From NCBI GenBank assembly GCA_025454175.1, contig JALOOX010000048.1, forward strand, positions 1-33,146: DNA of 33,146 bases, given 5' to 3'. The translations under genes and the position numbers were made by a program. The notes under the pieces were generated by a model. The model was given only the letters and a program-made list of their open reading frames with translations. It made no database searches and was not told where the DNA came from. This stretch comes from Syntrophobacteraceae bacterium (GTDB lineage Bacteria > Desulfobacterota > Syntrophobacteria > Syntrophobacterales > Syntrophobacteraceae). Positions 1 through 6,430 of the stretch are shown piece by piece; position 1 is the first letter of the stretch; the number at the start of each line of letters is the position of its first letter.

Positions 1-134
1 ACAGCTCTCCTATGCAGCGTGTTTCGGTCCTTGCCTTCGTGTTAACGTTTCTGTGACCATATGTGACTGAAGCCAACCATCTCATACGTTTCCGCCTGAT
101 CAGCGCCCCCCACTCGCGGAAACGCCTTCTGACG

Positions 135-154
135 GCACATGATCTTCGATGTGC
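135..154 (-). terminator. weak hairpin downstream of the toxin gene
   Basis: A 6-bp stem (GCACAT / ATGTGC) encloses an 8-base loop about 80 bases past the toxin stop. No T-run follows on the minus strand, so it would be a poor intrinsic terminator. The rest of positions 1-230 shows no convincing gene; short plus-strand reading frames there have no recognisable product. Confidence 0.2.
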
Positions 155-230
155 AGAGGTGATCCAGTGGAAAGCCGGTGCAGGTGCCGGCCTTGTCGAG
201 TGGCCGCTCTATCCCCTGGAAGGGGCGATT

Positions 231-539
231 TCAATCCTTCAAGTGCTTTGAAATGGCGTAAATGTCCGACTTGTCGCCCTCTTTTCGCATCCCCACAGCC
301 AGGACGTAGACAAACACCTCCACTTCCCTCACCCTGTATATGATTCGAAAGCGCTGCCCCACGGCACGCACGGAGCGCAGCCCGGCCAGGTCCCCGTGAA
401 GGGGGGCCTTGCCCTGCCTTTCAGGCTCAAGCCCGAGAGCTTCAATGCGCTCAGCCAGCTTCCGTCGAATACGCCGATCCTTTATGGACTCGAGCATATC
501 GAGTGCCATGGGAGAGATGAAGATCTCGTAGGGGCTCAC
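231..539 (-). CDS. RelE/ParE-family toxin of a toxin-antitoxin pair
   Basis: About 102 residues, the usual size for RelE/StbE-type mRNA interferases or ParE-type toxins. After an N-terminal VSPYEIFISPMALD strand/helix comes the family pattern of a basic central helix (RRIRRKLAERIEAL), a glycine-containing segment (LHGDLAGLRSVRAVGQRFRI) and a hydrophobic strand (IIYRVREVEVFVYVLAVGMR). I chose the GTG start at 539 because it overlaps the antitoxin stop as GTGA, a typical coupled arrangement. An in-frame ATG at 569 would give a 34-base overlap and ten extra residues without family resemblance. The antitoxin lies directly upstream and the integrase before that, all on the minus strand. RelE (ribosome-dependent mRNA cleavage) and ParE (gyrase) toxins share this fold, so the target is not settled from sequence. 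Confidence 0.85.
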   Translation of the reverse strand: MSPYEIFISPMALDMLESIKDRRIRRKLAERIEALGLEPERQGKAPLHGDLAGLRSVRAVGQRFRIIYRVREVEVFVYVLAVGMRKEGDKSDIYAISKHLKD

Positions 540-811
540 AGCCCAAGCCTTTTCCTGGCCTCTCCCCATGGGATGGACTGGCCGCTGTCTTCTTCCTGCC
601 TGGCCTTCCCGATGGCCGCCATCAACTCGTCGTCCCCCAGGACTTCAAGCGTCTCCTCCATGGATTCGTCGTCTGACCCGGCCACATCCTCCCAGTCATC
701 GATGCATTGCAGCAGGGCCTCCCGCACGTAATCAGCCTTATATCTACCCGTCTTCCTTGCGAGTCGCTCCAATCTTGCTTCAATATCCTCAGGCAATTCT
801 ATGGCAAGCAT
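536..811 (-). CDS. ribbon-helix-helix antitoxin (RelB/StbD-like)
   Basis: 91 residues. Residues 1-40 (strand LAIELPEDIEARLERLA, then GRYKADYVREALLQCIDDWED) have the beta-helix-helix plan of ribbon-helix-helix DNA-binding antitoxins. The acidic middle leads to a C-terminal tail ending in IPWGEARKRLGL, the kind of segment that wraps the cognate RelE-type toxin. A ribosome-binding site (GAGGAG) lies just upstream of the ATG. The stop overlaps the toxin start by four bases. Only 52 bases separate this gene from the integrase stop, so it may be co-transcribed with the integrase, or have its own promoter inside the integrase 3' end. By family knowledge it should neutralise the toxin and repress its own operon. 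Confidence 0.85.
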   Translation of the reverse strand: MLAIELPEDIEARLERLARKTGRYKADYVREALLQCIDDWEDVAGSDDESMEETLEVLGDDELMAAIGKARQEEDSGQSIPWGEARKRLGL

Positions 812-863
812 GATGATCTCCTCGATGAGAGCAATGGACTGGGACAGGGTATTGCACTCCAGC

Positions 864-2027
864 TCAAAAGGTTGCTTTCAGGGGTTCGGGAAGGGAGACC
901 GGCTGCCCTCCGGGCCTCTGCGTCAGAACCTCCCCTGCAAGGTTGGCCGCACGCCTCAGGGCATCATCGGACAGGTGGCTGTAGCGCGTCGAGGTCTTCA
1001 CATCCCGGTGATTCAAGAGTTTCGAGACGGTGTAGAGGTCCACGCCGGAGGACACCAGCCAGGATGCAAAATTGTGTCGGGTTCCATGGAAACGGATGTG
1101 TGCCGGCAGTCCGGCCGCCTCACGAATCCGATACCAAGGGTCTCGAAAGGTCTTCTTAATCCCGCCATCAGGGCCGGGAATGACATATTCCGAGACGACG
1201 GGAATCTCTCTGAAGATTGCCACGGCTTGGTCGTTGATCGGTATCGTTGTTGTTTCCCTGCCCTTGGGGTCCACGACGGTGAGCGTCTTTCTCTCCAAGT
1301 CGAGATGCTCCCATCTGAGCTTCCGGATCTCGCTTTTCCTGAGCCCGGTAAACAGCCCGATGAGCACGAAGCTCGCAGTCTCTCTGCAAGGCCATTCAGC
1401 CAGCACCTTGAGCAATCGCTCCATCTCTTCAGCACTCAGAAACTCCGTGACCTTGTTGTCGAGCTTCGGCTTCTTGACCGAGGCGGTTGGGATCTCGCCC
1501 GAGTAGAGCTTCCACTCCCGGGCCTTTTTGTAAAGGTGACCGATCAGCACCAGCACATGGCGGATGGTCGCGTCACTGTAACCGAGCTTCCCCTGGGGAG
1601 TGGTCGCCCTCTTCATTTCGGCCTTCATCCGCTCCAGGTCGAAAGAAGAGACGCCGTCCAGGGGTTTCGAGCCGAAACGTGGAGCGAGATGCTTCCGATA
1701 GAAGAATTCGTCGGTCATCCAGGACTTTTCCTTGTTGACCTTCGCCCACTCCAGGAAACGCTTCCACACATCATCCAGCTTGAGCACCGACTTCACCTTG
1801 TGGTGATTGATGTCGAGCTCACCACGGATCATGTCCCCCTTCACTGCCGCTTCCGTCTCCCTCGCGATGGTCAGGTTGTCCACCACTCGCGTCACCCGGT
1901 TGCCCTTCAGGGATACGCAAACCCGGTACTTCCTGTCACGGCCAAAAGATAGACCACACTTTGAACACTTCTTTGCATTCAAACCATTGCTTGTCTTGCA
2001 GGACGTGCAGAAGATGTGAATGGCCAT
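864..2027 (-). CDS. tyrosine recombinase (phage/island integrase) with N-terminal zinc ribbon
   Basis: 387 residues from the ATG at 2027, which has a strong GGGAGG site a few bases upstream; an earlier in-frame start at 2048 lacks one. An N-terminal zinc ribbon is visible (C7-x2-C10 and C21-x2-C24). A core-binding SAM-like domain follows (about 75-175), then the catalytic domain. Catalytic residues are all present: R230 (in GLRKSEIR), H314 and R317 (in HGTRH), H340 and nucleophile Y349 (in TSTRYSHL). The enzyme should catalyse site-specific strand exchange between the element and its chromosomal target. A tRNA-Leu 3' fragment lies about 180 bases upstream and is the obvious attachment site. 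The gene reads away from that site and toward the toxin-antitoxin genes. It appears intact. Confidence 0.95.
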   Translation of the reverse strand: MAIHIFCTSCKTSNGLNAKKCSKCGLSFGRDRKYRVCVSLKGNRVTRVVDNLTIARETEAAVKGDMIRGELDINHHKVKSVLKLDDVWKRFLEWAKVNKEKSWMTDEFFYRKHLAPRFGSKPLDGVSSFDLERMKAEMKRATTPQGKLGYSDATIRHVLVLIGHLYKKAREWKLYSGEIPTASVKKPKLDNKVTEFLSAEEMERLLKVLAEWPCRETASFVLIGLFTGLRKSEIRKLRWEHLDLERKTLTVVDPKGRETTTIPINDQAVAIFREIPVVSEYVIPGPDGGIKKTFRDPWYRIREAAGLPAHIRFHGTRHNFASWLVSSGVDLYTVSKLLNHRDVKTSTRYSHLSDDALRRAANLAGEVLTQRPGGQPVSLPEPLKATF

Positions 2028-2039
2028 GGCTCCCTCCCA

Positions 2040-2093
2040 GGTGTGCACGAAAGACTATAGACCCGCATTCTTTGGTGTGCATATGGTGTGCAC
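2040..2093 (-). promoter_or_regulatory. integrase promoter region with three GGTGTGCA repeats
   Basis: On the minus strand there is a -10-like TATAGT (2058-2053) and, 17 bases upstream, a 4/6 match to a -35 box, TGCACA (2081-2076). Read on the plus strand, GGTGTGCA occurs three times, at 2040-2047, 2074-2081 and 2085-2092. The last two are 11 bp apart, one helical turn, and the first is 34 bp from the second. One copy covers the proposed -35 and one the expected start of transcription. This is the layout expected of an operator or of arm-type recombinase/excisionase sites. Promoter strength and the protein that binds are inferred. Confidence 0.5.
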
Positions 2094-2209
2094 AAACGCA
2101 TGTAAACTGGCTCAAAGTCATCTCAAACCATCAAATACAGATGCCCTTAAACCCTTGTTTAGTCAAGCCTTATCTCATGAAAGGAAGAGCGAGGAGAAAT
2201 CATTGCACA

Positions 2210-2267
2210 AGATTCAGGGTCTAGTGGGCGTACGCCTGTCGGGGTTCGAGTCCCCGCTTCGGCACCA
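2210..2267 (+). other. 3' fragment of tRNA-Leu(CAG): probable element attachment site
   Basis: The segment reads as the 3' part of a class II tRNA. It has the anticodon loop TTCAGGG with anticodon CAG (2215-2217), a long variable arm GGGCG-TA-CGCCT (2226-2237), the T-arm CGGGG-TTCGAGT-CCCCG (2240-2256), the acceptor strand CTTCGGC (2257-2263), discriminator A and encoded CCA (2265-2267). A 5' half starting GCCGAAG would be expected, but none is present upstream. The 5' side of the anticodon stem carries a mismatch, as if identity with the true tRNA begins near 2210. Integrases commonly use the 3' half of tRNA genes, so this is best read as one att site. The restored full tRNA gene should lie at the other, unseen end of the element to the left. 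Confidence 0.8.
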
Positions 2268-2277
2268 GCAAAATCAA

Positions 2278-2307
2278 GGAGTTACGAGGATGACTCGTAG
2301 TCCCTTT
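2278..2307 (+). terminator. terminator-like hairpin after the tRNA-Leu fragment
   Basis: An 11-position stem (2278-2288 with 2294-2304, one mismatch and one wobble) closes a 5-base loop and is followed by TTTCCCTTT. It starts 11 bases after the tRNA CCA, where the terminator of the original tRNA gene would sit. This supports reading the DNA right of 2267 as the old chromosomal flank. Confidence 0.5.
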
Positions 2308-2322
2308 CCCTTTGCTTCGAGT

Positions 2323-2343
2323 TTACGTACGCATTACGTACGC
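2323..2343 (+). repeat. two direct copies of TTACGTACGC
   Basis: Identical 10-base copies at 2323-2332 and 2334-2343 are spaced 11 bp apart. Each contains overlapping TACGTA and CGTACG palindromes. Same-face spacing suggests a protein-binding site, but no neighbouring promoter or gene is evident. Confidence 0.4.
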
Positions 2344-2436
2344 GGATTGCAGTTTTGCCCAGTTCCTTCTGATGCGACAGAGTCCTCGATTTTCCAGCCG
2401 TCCCCGCCCCACTCTCGCCGCCCAAGAAATAGCGGA

Positions 2437-2718
2437 TCATCGTTGATTAGCGTGAGGGTGACGCCCTCTCCACCCTTCGGGGGGAGAGGGTTGGGGTGAG
2501 GGGGGGGCAGAATCAAGATCTCCCCCTCACCCTAGGAGGCTGTCCGACAACTGTCATTTCGAGCGATAGCGAGAGATCCCGCTCGCAGTAACATCTCGAC
2601 TTTTCGAGATTTCTCTCTTCGCTACGCTCCGTTCGAAATGACAACGAGGTGTTCTCGGACAACCTACTAGCATCTTCCCTGAGGGAGAGGGAACAATCTT
2701 CACGCTGATCTTCGATGA
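2437..2718. repeat. large imperfect inverted repeat, interrupted by a MITE-like element
   Basis: The arm at 2437-2471 (starting TCATCG and containing AGCGTGA and CCCTCTCC) matches the reverse complement of 2684-2718 at 26 of 35 positions. The interior contains further opposing G-rich and C-rich tracts (about 2472-2530) that pair with one another. It looks like an older palindromic repeat element. Its original centre appears to have run from CCCTCACCCTAG straight into CATCTTCCC before the inner element landed. No gene lies in it. Confidence 0.55.
2532..2670. mobile_element. palindromic MITE-like element with CTAG target duplication
   Basis: Both ends carry CTAG (2532-2535 and 2667-2670) next to matching terminal inverted repeats: GAGGCTGTCCGA on the left, and TAGGTTGTCCGA as the reverse complement of the right end. 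Longer internal arms share TGTCATTTCGARCG. There is no coding capacity. A 4-bp CTAG duplication fits elements that target YTAR, as some IS5-group transposases do, so a non-autonomous derivative mobilised by such an enzyme is plausible. Alternatively, the palindromic CTAG is simply the tip of the repeat. Confidence 0.55.
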
Positions 2719-2763
2719 ACCCTCGAAAGGACCCGAGTAACCTTCAAGGGGAGCGGTGGGAGA

Positions 2764-3303
2764 TTGTGCGGCAAAGGCTCGGCAAGCGACTGCTTCATGG
2801 GGAATCCCCTTTTGCGCTTGTATTCGCTTTTCGAGCTGGGCAAAGTCATCAAAGCAATCTTTCTCTACCGCTACCTCGCCTCCGAGGAGTTGAGGCGGGA
2901 AGTCCACGAAGGACTCGATGTGGTGGAGAGCTGGAACAGCACGAACGGGTTCATCTTCCATGGTAAGGCTGGCGAGCTCACCACAAACCGCCGGGAAAAC
3001 CAGGAGATCAGCTTGCTTTGCCCGCACCTGCTCCAGGCAAGCATGGCCCAGCAGTTCGTGGGTCAGGAGCTCGTGGCCGCGGGACAGGACGAACCGTACT
3101 ACTGGGCTCGCGAAGCAAAGAGCAGCACCGCCGAGCTCTGTGATCTGTGTCGCGGTAAGGGGGTTCAGGGTTCAAACACCGATTTTCTCATGTGCGCTGT
3201 AGCTGTGCGACACCAGATGCCCATTTTCACCACAGATGTGGATTTCAGCTTCCTCCAACAGCACCTGCCGATCAAGCTCCATCGTTCGCGATTGGCGCCG
3301 TAG
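2764..3303 (+). pseudogene. in-frame chimera of a Tn3-family transposase fragment and a VapC/PIN tail
   Basis: One open frame joins two unrelated fragments. From about 2797 to 3045 the product matches the C-terminal catalytic region of Tn3-family transposases ([65 protein letters not shown]). It covers only some 80 of the usual roughly 1000 residues and stops before the end of that domain. The rest resembles the C-terminal third of a VapC-type PIN toxin ([36 protein letters not shown] without the break at 20 being meaningful; key acidic residues are the D of NTDF and the TTDVDF pair), with the N-terminal catalytic strand missing. The TTG start has no good ribosome-binding site. I regard it as two decayed genes fused by rearrangement rather than a working protein. 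Confidence 0.7.
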
Positions 3304-3400
3304 TCTTACCAGGCTCGGCAACGGCGCTGGACGGACTCGCGGTGGAACGGGAGGCGGCACCCCCACACCCACCCCAGCACCGTGACCCAGGCTTTCCTGC

Positions 3401-3559
3401 ATGGACCTGGATCGCTCCAGCTATCAGGACAGTGGTCCAGGCCCGGCTCGCGAGCTTCTCTTGAAGAACGGCATTCATTTCGTGGTGGAGGGCCATCTTC
3501 CCCACACCCACCCGGACGGTGCGGCAATCAGGCTTCCGGTCCTGAAGGCAAGCCCTTGA
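3401..3559 (+). pseudogene. fragment of an ImmA/IrrE-family metallopeptidase
   Basis: A 52-codon frame contains SSYQDSGPGPARELLLKNGI, then HFVVEGHLPHTHPDGAAIRL. This resembles the segment preceding the zinc-binding HELAH helix in ImmA/IrrE peptidases, especially those fused to HigA-like Xre domains (consensus like AREFLAKxGIxLVVEPHLPKTYLDGAA). The frame stops before the HExxH motif, and no continuation is found in the other frames. The N-terminal helix-turn-helix region is also absent. It is therefore a remnant of another toxin-antitoxin-type gene next to the PIN remnant. The resemblance is by eye and the fragment is short. The remaining sequence between 3304 and 3669 shows no gene. Confidence 0.5.
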
Positions 3560-3669
3560 TGGCATGGGCGTGCGGTCCCCAACTTCCACCTTGATTTCAA
3601 GGGACATCTTCTTTAGATTCTCCCTGTGACAGCGACTCACGGACTTCCTTGTCAGGAGGGGTGAGGACC

Positions 3670-3918
3670 ATGGCATTGAAGGTGCGCGAGATCGACCTGA
3701 CCCAGATCAGCCCCAACCTGCGCCTAATCTGCGAAAATGAATCCATCGAGGAGCTTTGCCTGAGCATCAAATGCCACGGCCAGCAGGAGCCCATTGAAGT
3801 GTGCTTCGCGGGCGAGGATTTCCGGATTCTGAATGGCGAAAAGCGCTGGAGAGCCTGTAAAAAGCTCGGCCTGACCAGGATCAAGGCGATCATCGTGGAA
3901 GCGCATGAAGAACCCTGA
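3670..3918 (+). CDS. small stand-alone ParB/Srx-fold protein
   Basis: 82 residues from the ATG at 3670, preceded by AGGAGGGG at a good distance. The sequence has the ParB N-terminal domain plan: a start of VREIDLTQISPN, a helix with SIEELCLSIKCHGQQEPIEV (the ParB box I position), and box II-like ILNGEKRWRACKKLGLTRI, where GEKRWR corresponds to GERRxR in ParB CTPases. The protein ends right after this domain, so the DNA-binding and dimerisation parts of ParB are missing. Small proteins of this type occur in mobile-element and regulatory settings, but no function is established from sequence. It stands alone between decayed mobile DNA and the etf operon, with no partner gene. Confidence 0.75.
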   Translation: MALKVREIDLTQISPNLRLICENESIEELCLSIKCHGQQEPIEVCFAGEDFRILNGEKRWRACKKLGLTRIKAIIVEAHEEP

Positions 3919-4190
3919 TGCCCCGGCAGGGGCTGCCCGGGCGCTCCTGCGCCCCCCCGGCACTCCAGGGACCCGGCGAGCGGGCCTTCCTGGCTCAGCC
4001 GGGCAAAACGCTCGTTCCCGTGGGAAGGGACAGTCTCACTCCCTCATGGGCATAATGCGGGGACATGCCTTTTTCTCCAGCCATTCCCGCTCAATGGAGG
4101 ATTGTGCACGGCACACCCTTTCGGGCGAGAGAGCGCGAGAACGGCTCCATTGCGAGACCATACTGAATAAATTTGAAATGCCGCATTTCT
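3919..4190. other. intergenic region without a gene
   Basis: A GC-rich stretch follows the ParB-like gene, with opposing G-rich and C-rich runs around 3918-3960 (CCCCGGCAGGGGCTGCCCGG) that could fold into a hairpin. AT-richer sequence near 4160-4185 (TACTGAATAAATTTGAAAT) could hold the etf operon promoter, but I could not place convincing -35 and -10 boxes. Confidence 0.35.
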
Positions 4191-4272
4191 CACCGCGGAG
4201 ACGCAGAGACCGCGGAGGTTACGAAGATAGCTCATATCGGTCTTTCTCTGCGAGCTCTGCGTCTCCGCGGTG
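4191..4272. repeat. perfect 18-bp inverted repeat upstream of etfB
   Basis: CACCGCGGAGACGCAGAG at 4191-4208 is exactly complementary in reverse to 4255-4272, with 46 bases between. The flanks also resemble each other (TTTGAAAT... on one side, ...ATTCAAAA on the other). It ends 39 bases before the etfB start, so it may be in the mRNA leader. CACCGCGGAGACGCAGAG-type palindromes are a recurrent intergenic repeat in many bacterial genomes, so this is more likely a repeat element than an operon-specific control site. Confidence 0.65.
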
Positions 4273-4311
4273 AATTCAAAAGCGAAGGTTTTCAGCCTCA
4301 TCGAGACTACC

Positions 4312-5148
4312 ATGCATTTCGTGTGCTGCATCAAACAAGTTCCGGACACGGCCGAGGTCAAGATCGACCCCGAAACCAACACTCTGGTGCGCACCGGGGT
4401 GGAATCCATCGCCAATCCCTACGACATGGTCGCCCTCGAAGAGGCCCTGCGACTGAAGGAACGATACGGAGGCCGGGTCACGGCCATCTCCATGGGGCCG
4501 CCCCAGGCGGAAGCCGCTCTCAGGGAGGCCCTGGCTCAGGGGGCGGACGAAGTCATCCTGCTTTCCGACCGGGCCTTTGCCGGCTCTGACACCCTGGCCA
4601 CCAGCTACACCCTGGCCCGAGCCGTGGAGAGGATTTCGCGGGTCAATTCCGTGGACGTGATTCTGTGCGGCAAGCAGGCCATCGATGGAGACACGGCCCA
4701 AACGGGCCCGGGAATTGCCACCCGTCTCGGTTTTACTCAATTCACCTATGTCGTCGCCGTGGACTGGATCAGGGACCGGGAGCGGCAGATCCAGGTCCGC
4801 CGCAAGGTGGAAGGGGGAGTCCAAGTCATTGGCGGTCCGCTTCCGGCCCTCATCACAGCGGAGCTCGAACTGGCCGTTCCCCGCAGAGCATCACTGCCTT
4901 CGGTCATTCATTCCCTGAGGACACCCATCACAGTCTGGGACGGAAAAGCCATCGAAGCATCCCCCGGGGAACTGGGGCTCAAGGGATCGCCCACCTGGGT
5001 GCGAAGCATCTCGTCCCCGCCGGCCAAAACCGGTGGCCCCATGTTCGACGCCGGGGAAGACACGGAAGAGGCCGTGGCCAGGACCCTTGATGTTCTCCTA
5101 TCCGACAAGTCCTTTGCAGACAAGCTCAGCTCCAGGTGGGAGGCCTGA
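4312..5148 (+). CDS. etfB: electron transfer flavoprotein beta subunit (EtfB/FixA)
   Basis: 278 residues from the ATG at 4312; upstream codons in the same frame do not resemble the family. The N-terminus (MHFVCCIKQVPDTAEVKID) is a textbook EtfB start. The nucleotide-binding part is clear: VTAISMGPPQAEAALREALA, GADEVILLSDRAFAGSDT, and the signature DGDTAQTGPGIATRLGF. EtfB pairs with EtfA in a cytoplasmic flavoprotein that shuttles electrons. In FixAB-type proteins the beta subunit binds a second FAD, which performs electron bifurcation from NADH. The gene starts an operon with etfA 6 bases downstream, then fixC and fixX. The ribosome-binding site is weak. Whether this ETF bifurcates needs the flavin-binding residues compared against characterised groups. 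Confidence 0.93.
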   Translation: MHFVCCIKQVPDTAEVKIDPETNTLVRTGVESIANPYDMVALEEALRLKERYGGRVTAISMGPPQAEAALREALAQGADEVILLSDRAFAGSDTLATSYTLARAVERISRVNSVDVILCGKQAIDGDTAQTGPGIATRLGFTQFTYVVAVDWIRDRERQIQVRRKVEGGVQVIGGPLPALITAELELAVPRRASLPSVIHSLRTPITVWDGKAIEASPGELGLKGSPTWVRSISSPPAKTGGPMFDAGEDTEEAVARTLDVLLSDKSFADKLSSRWEA

Positions 5149-5154
5149 CCGCCA

Positions 5155-6405
5155 ATGGCCAGGAACACCAAGGGAATCGAAGTCGCCGAGATCATTGGGG
5201 ACAAGTGCATTGCCTGCCAGATCTGCATCGGGGAATGCCCGGTTGCGGCAATTGAGCTCTCGTCCGAAGGTGTCGCCCACATCGATCCCGAGCTCTGCGT
5301 GGGCTGCGGCAAGTGTCATGAGAGCTGCCCGGTGGACGCGGTCAGTTTTGAAAGGAAGAAGAAGCGGCTCAAAAAGGAAATCCCCGGGGTGGGAATCGAG
5401 GGAGTCGCCTCGCATGCCGGCGTGGCCGTCTTCATCGAGGTGTTCGAGGGAAGCGGGGCCCAGGTGTCATGGGAGCTGGCCGGAAAGGCGAGGGAGCTCG
5501 CGGGCGTGTTGAATACCAGGGTTTTGGGCTTCCTCCTCGGAAACGACGTGGAAAATGTTGCCCAGGAAGCCGTCGCGTTCGGGTGCGACGAGGTCCATGT
5601 CATCGACGACCCGGCTCTGGCCCACTACCTCTCCGCGACCCACGGCAAAGCCCTGGCCGACCTCTGTGAATTCGTCAAGCCGGAAATCCTCCTCATGGGG
5701 GCGACCCATCTTGGCCGCGACCTGGCCGGAGTCGTGGCCACACGGCTCAGAACGGGGCTTACGGCCGATTGCACCGGGCTCTCCATCGAAGAGGGAACCG
5801 GGCTCCTTCTCATGACTCGCCCGACCTTCGGCGGCAACATCATGGCCACAATATTCTGCGAGCACAGGCGGCCCCAAATGAGCACCGTGCGGCCCAGGGT
5901 CATGCGGCCTCCCGAAAAGGACCCGGCTCACCAGGGGCACGTCATCCCACACCCGTGGTCCCCTCCCGCCCACGAGCTCCCCGCCCTGGTGGAATTCGTC
6001 CGGGAAACCGGATCGGCCGGTGGAGTGGATATCGCCCGATCTCCGGCCCTGATTGTTGCGGGAAGGGGCGCTTGCGACCCATCCTCGTTTTACCTCCTGG
6101 AAGAGCTGGCCCGGGTGGTGGGCGGAACGGTCGCCTGTTCCAGACCCGTGGTGGAATCCGGAATGATGCCTTATGAGCGCCAGGTGGGGCAGACGGGAAA
6201 GACCGTCGCTCCGAGGCTCTACATCGGGGTTGGGGTCTCCGGGGCTATCCAGCACCTGGTGGCCATTCAGGGGGCGGAGAAAATCGTCGCCATCAACTCG
6301 GATCCCAAGGCGCCAATTTTCAAAGTGGCTGACGTGGGTATCGTCGGCAACTACGTGAGCGTCTTGCCGGAGCTCATCGCTCAACTGAGGAAGCGCATGG
6401 CATGA
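5155..6405 (+). CDS. etfA: electron transfer flavoprotein alpha subunit with N-terminal 2x[4Fe-4S] ferredoxin domain (EtfA/FixB)
   Basis: 416 residues, about 100 longer than a plain EtfA. Residues 10-65 hold two CxxCxxCxxxC(P) clusters: C18, C21, C24, C28 and C48, C51, C54, C58. They form a bacterial-type ferredoxin domain. The EtfA N-terminal domain follows (about 85-290). The C-terminal FAD domain carries the standard signature: CSRPVVESGMMPYERQVGQT, LYIGVGVSGAIQHLVAIQGA, then INSDPKAPIFKVADVGIVGN. The fused domain probably wires the FAD to an iron-sulfur partner or ferredoxin. EtfA proteins with this extension are known in anaerobic bacteria. It follows etfB by 6 bases and precedes fixC by 25, so co-expression is near certain. 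Confidence 0.95.
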   Translation: MARNTKGIEVAEIIGDKCIACQICIGECPVAAIELSSEGVAHIDPELCVGCGKCHESCPVDAVSFERKKKRLKKEIPGVGIEGVASHAGVAVFIEVFEGSGAQVSWELAGKARELAGVLNTRVLGFLLGNDVENVAQEAVAFGCDEVHVIDDPALAHYLSATHGKALADLCEFVKPEILLMGATHLGRDLAGVVATRLRTGLTADCTGLSIEEGTGLLLMTRPTFGGNIMATIFCEHRRPQMSTVRPRVMRPPEKDPAHQGHVIPHPWSPPAHELPALVEFVRETGSAGGVDIARSPALIVAGRGACDPSSFYLLEELARVVGGTVACSRPVVESGMMPYERQVGQTGKTVAPRLYIGVGVSGAIQHLVAIQGAEKIVAINSDPKAPIFKVADVGIVGNYVSVLPELIAQLRKRMA

Positions 6406-6430
6406 TCCATTTGGTTTTGGGAAAGCGATC

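Noticed and set aside
200..240. GGGGCGATTTCAATCC resembles the end of some CRISPR repeats
   Set aside because: Single occurrence, with no second copy or spacer-like spacing in the window.
3272..3676. 134-codon minus-strand reading frame
   Set aside because: No recognisable family, and it overlaps the PIN tail, the ImmA/IrrE-like fragment and the ParB-like start on the other strand. Composition looks like an antisense shadow.
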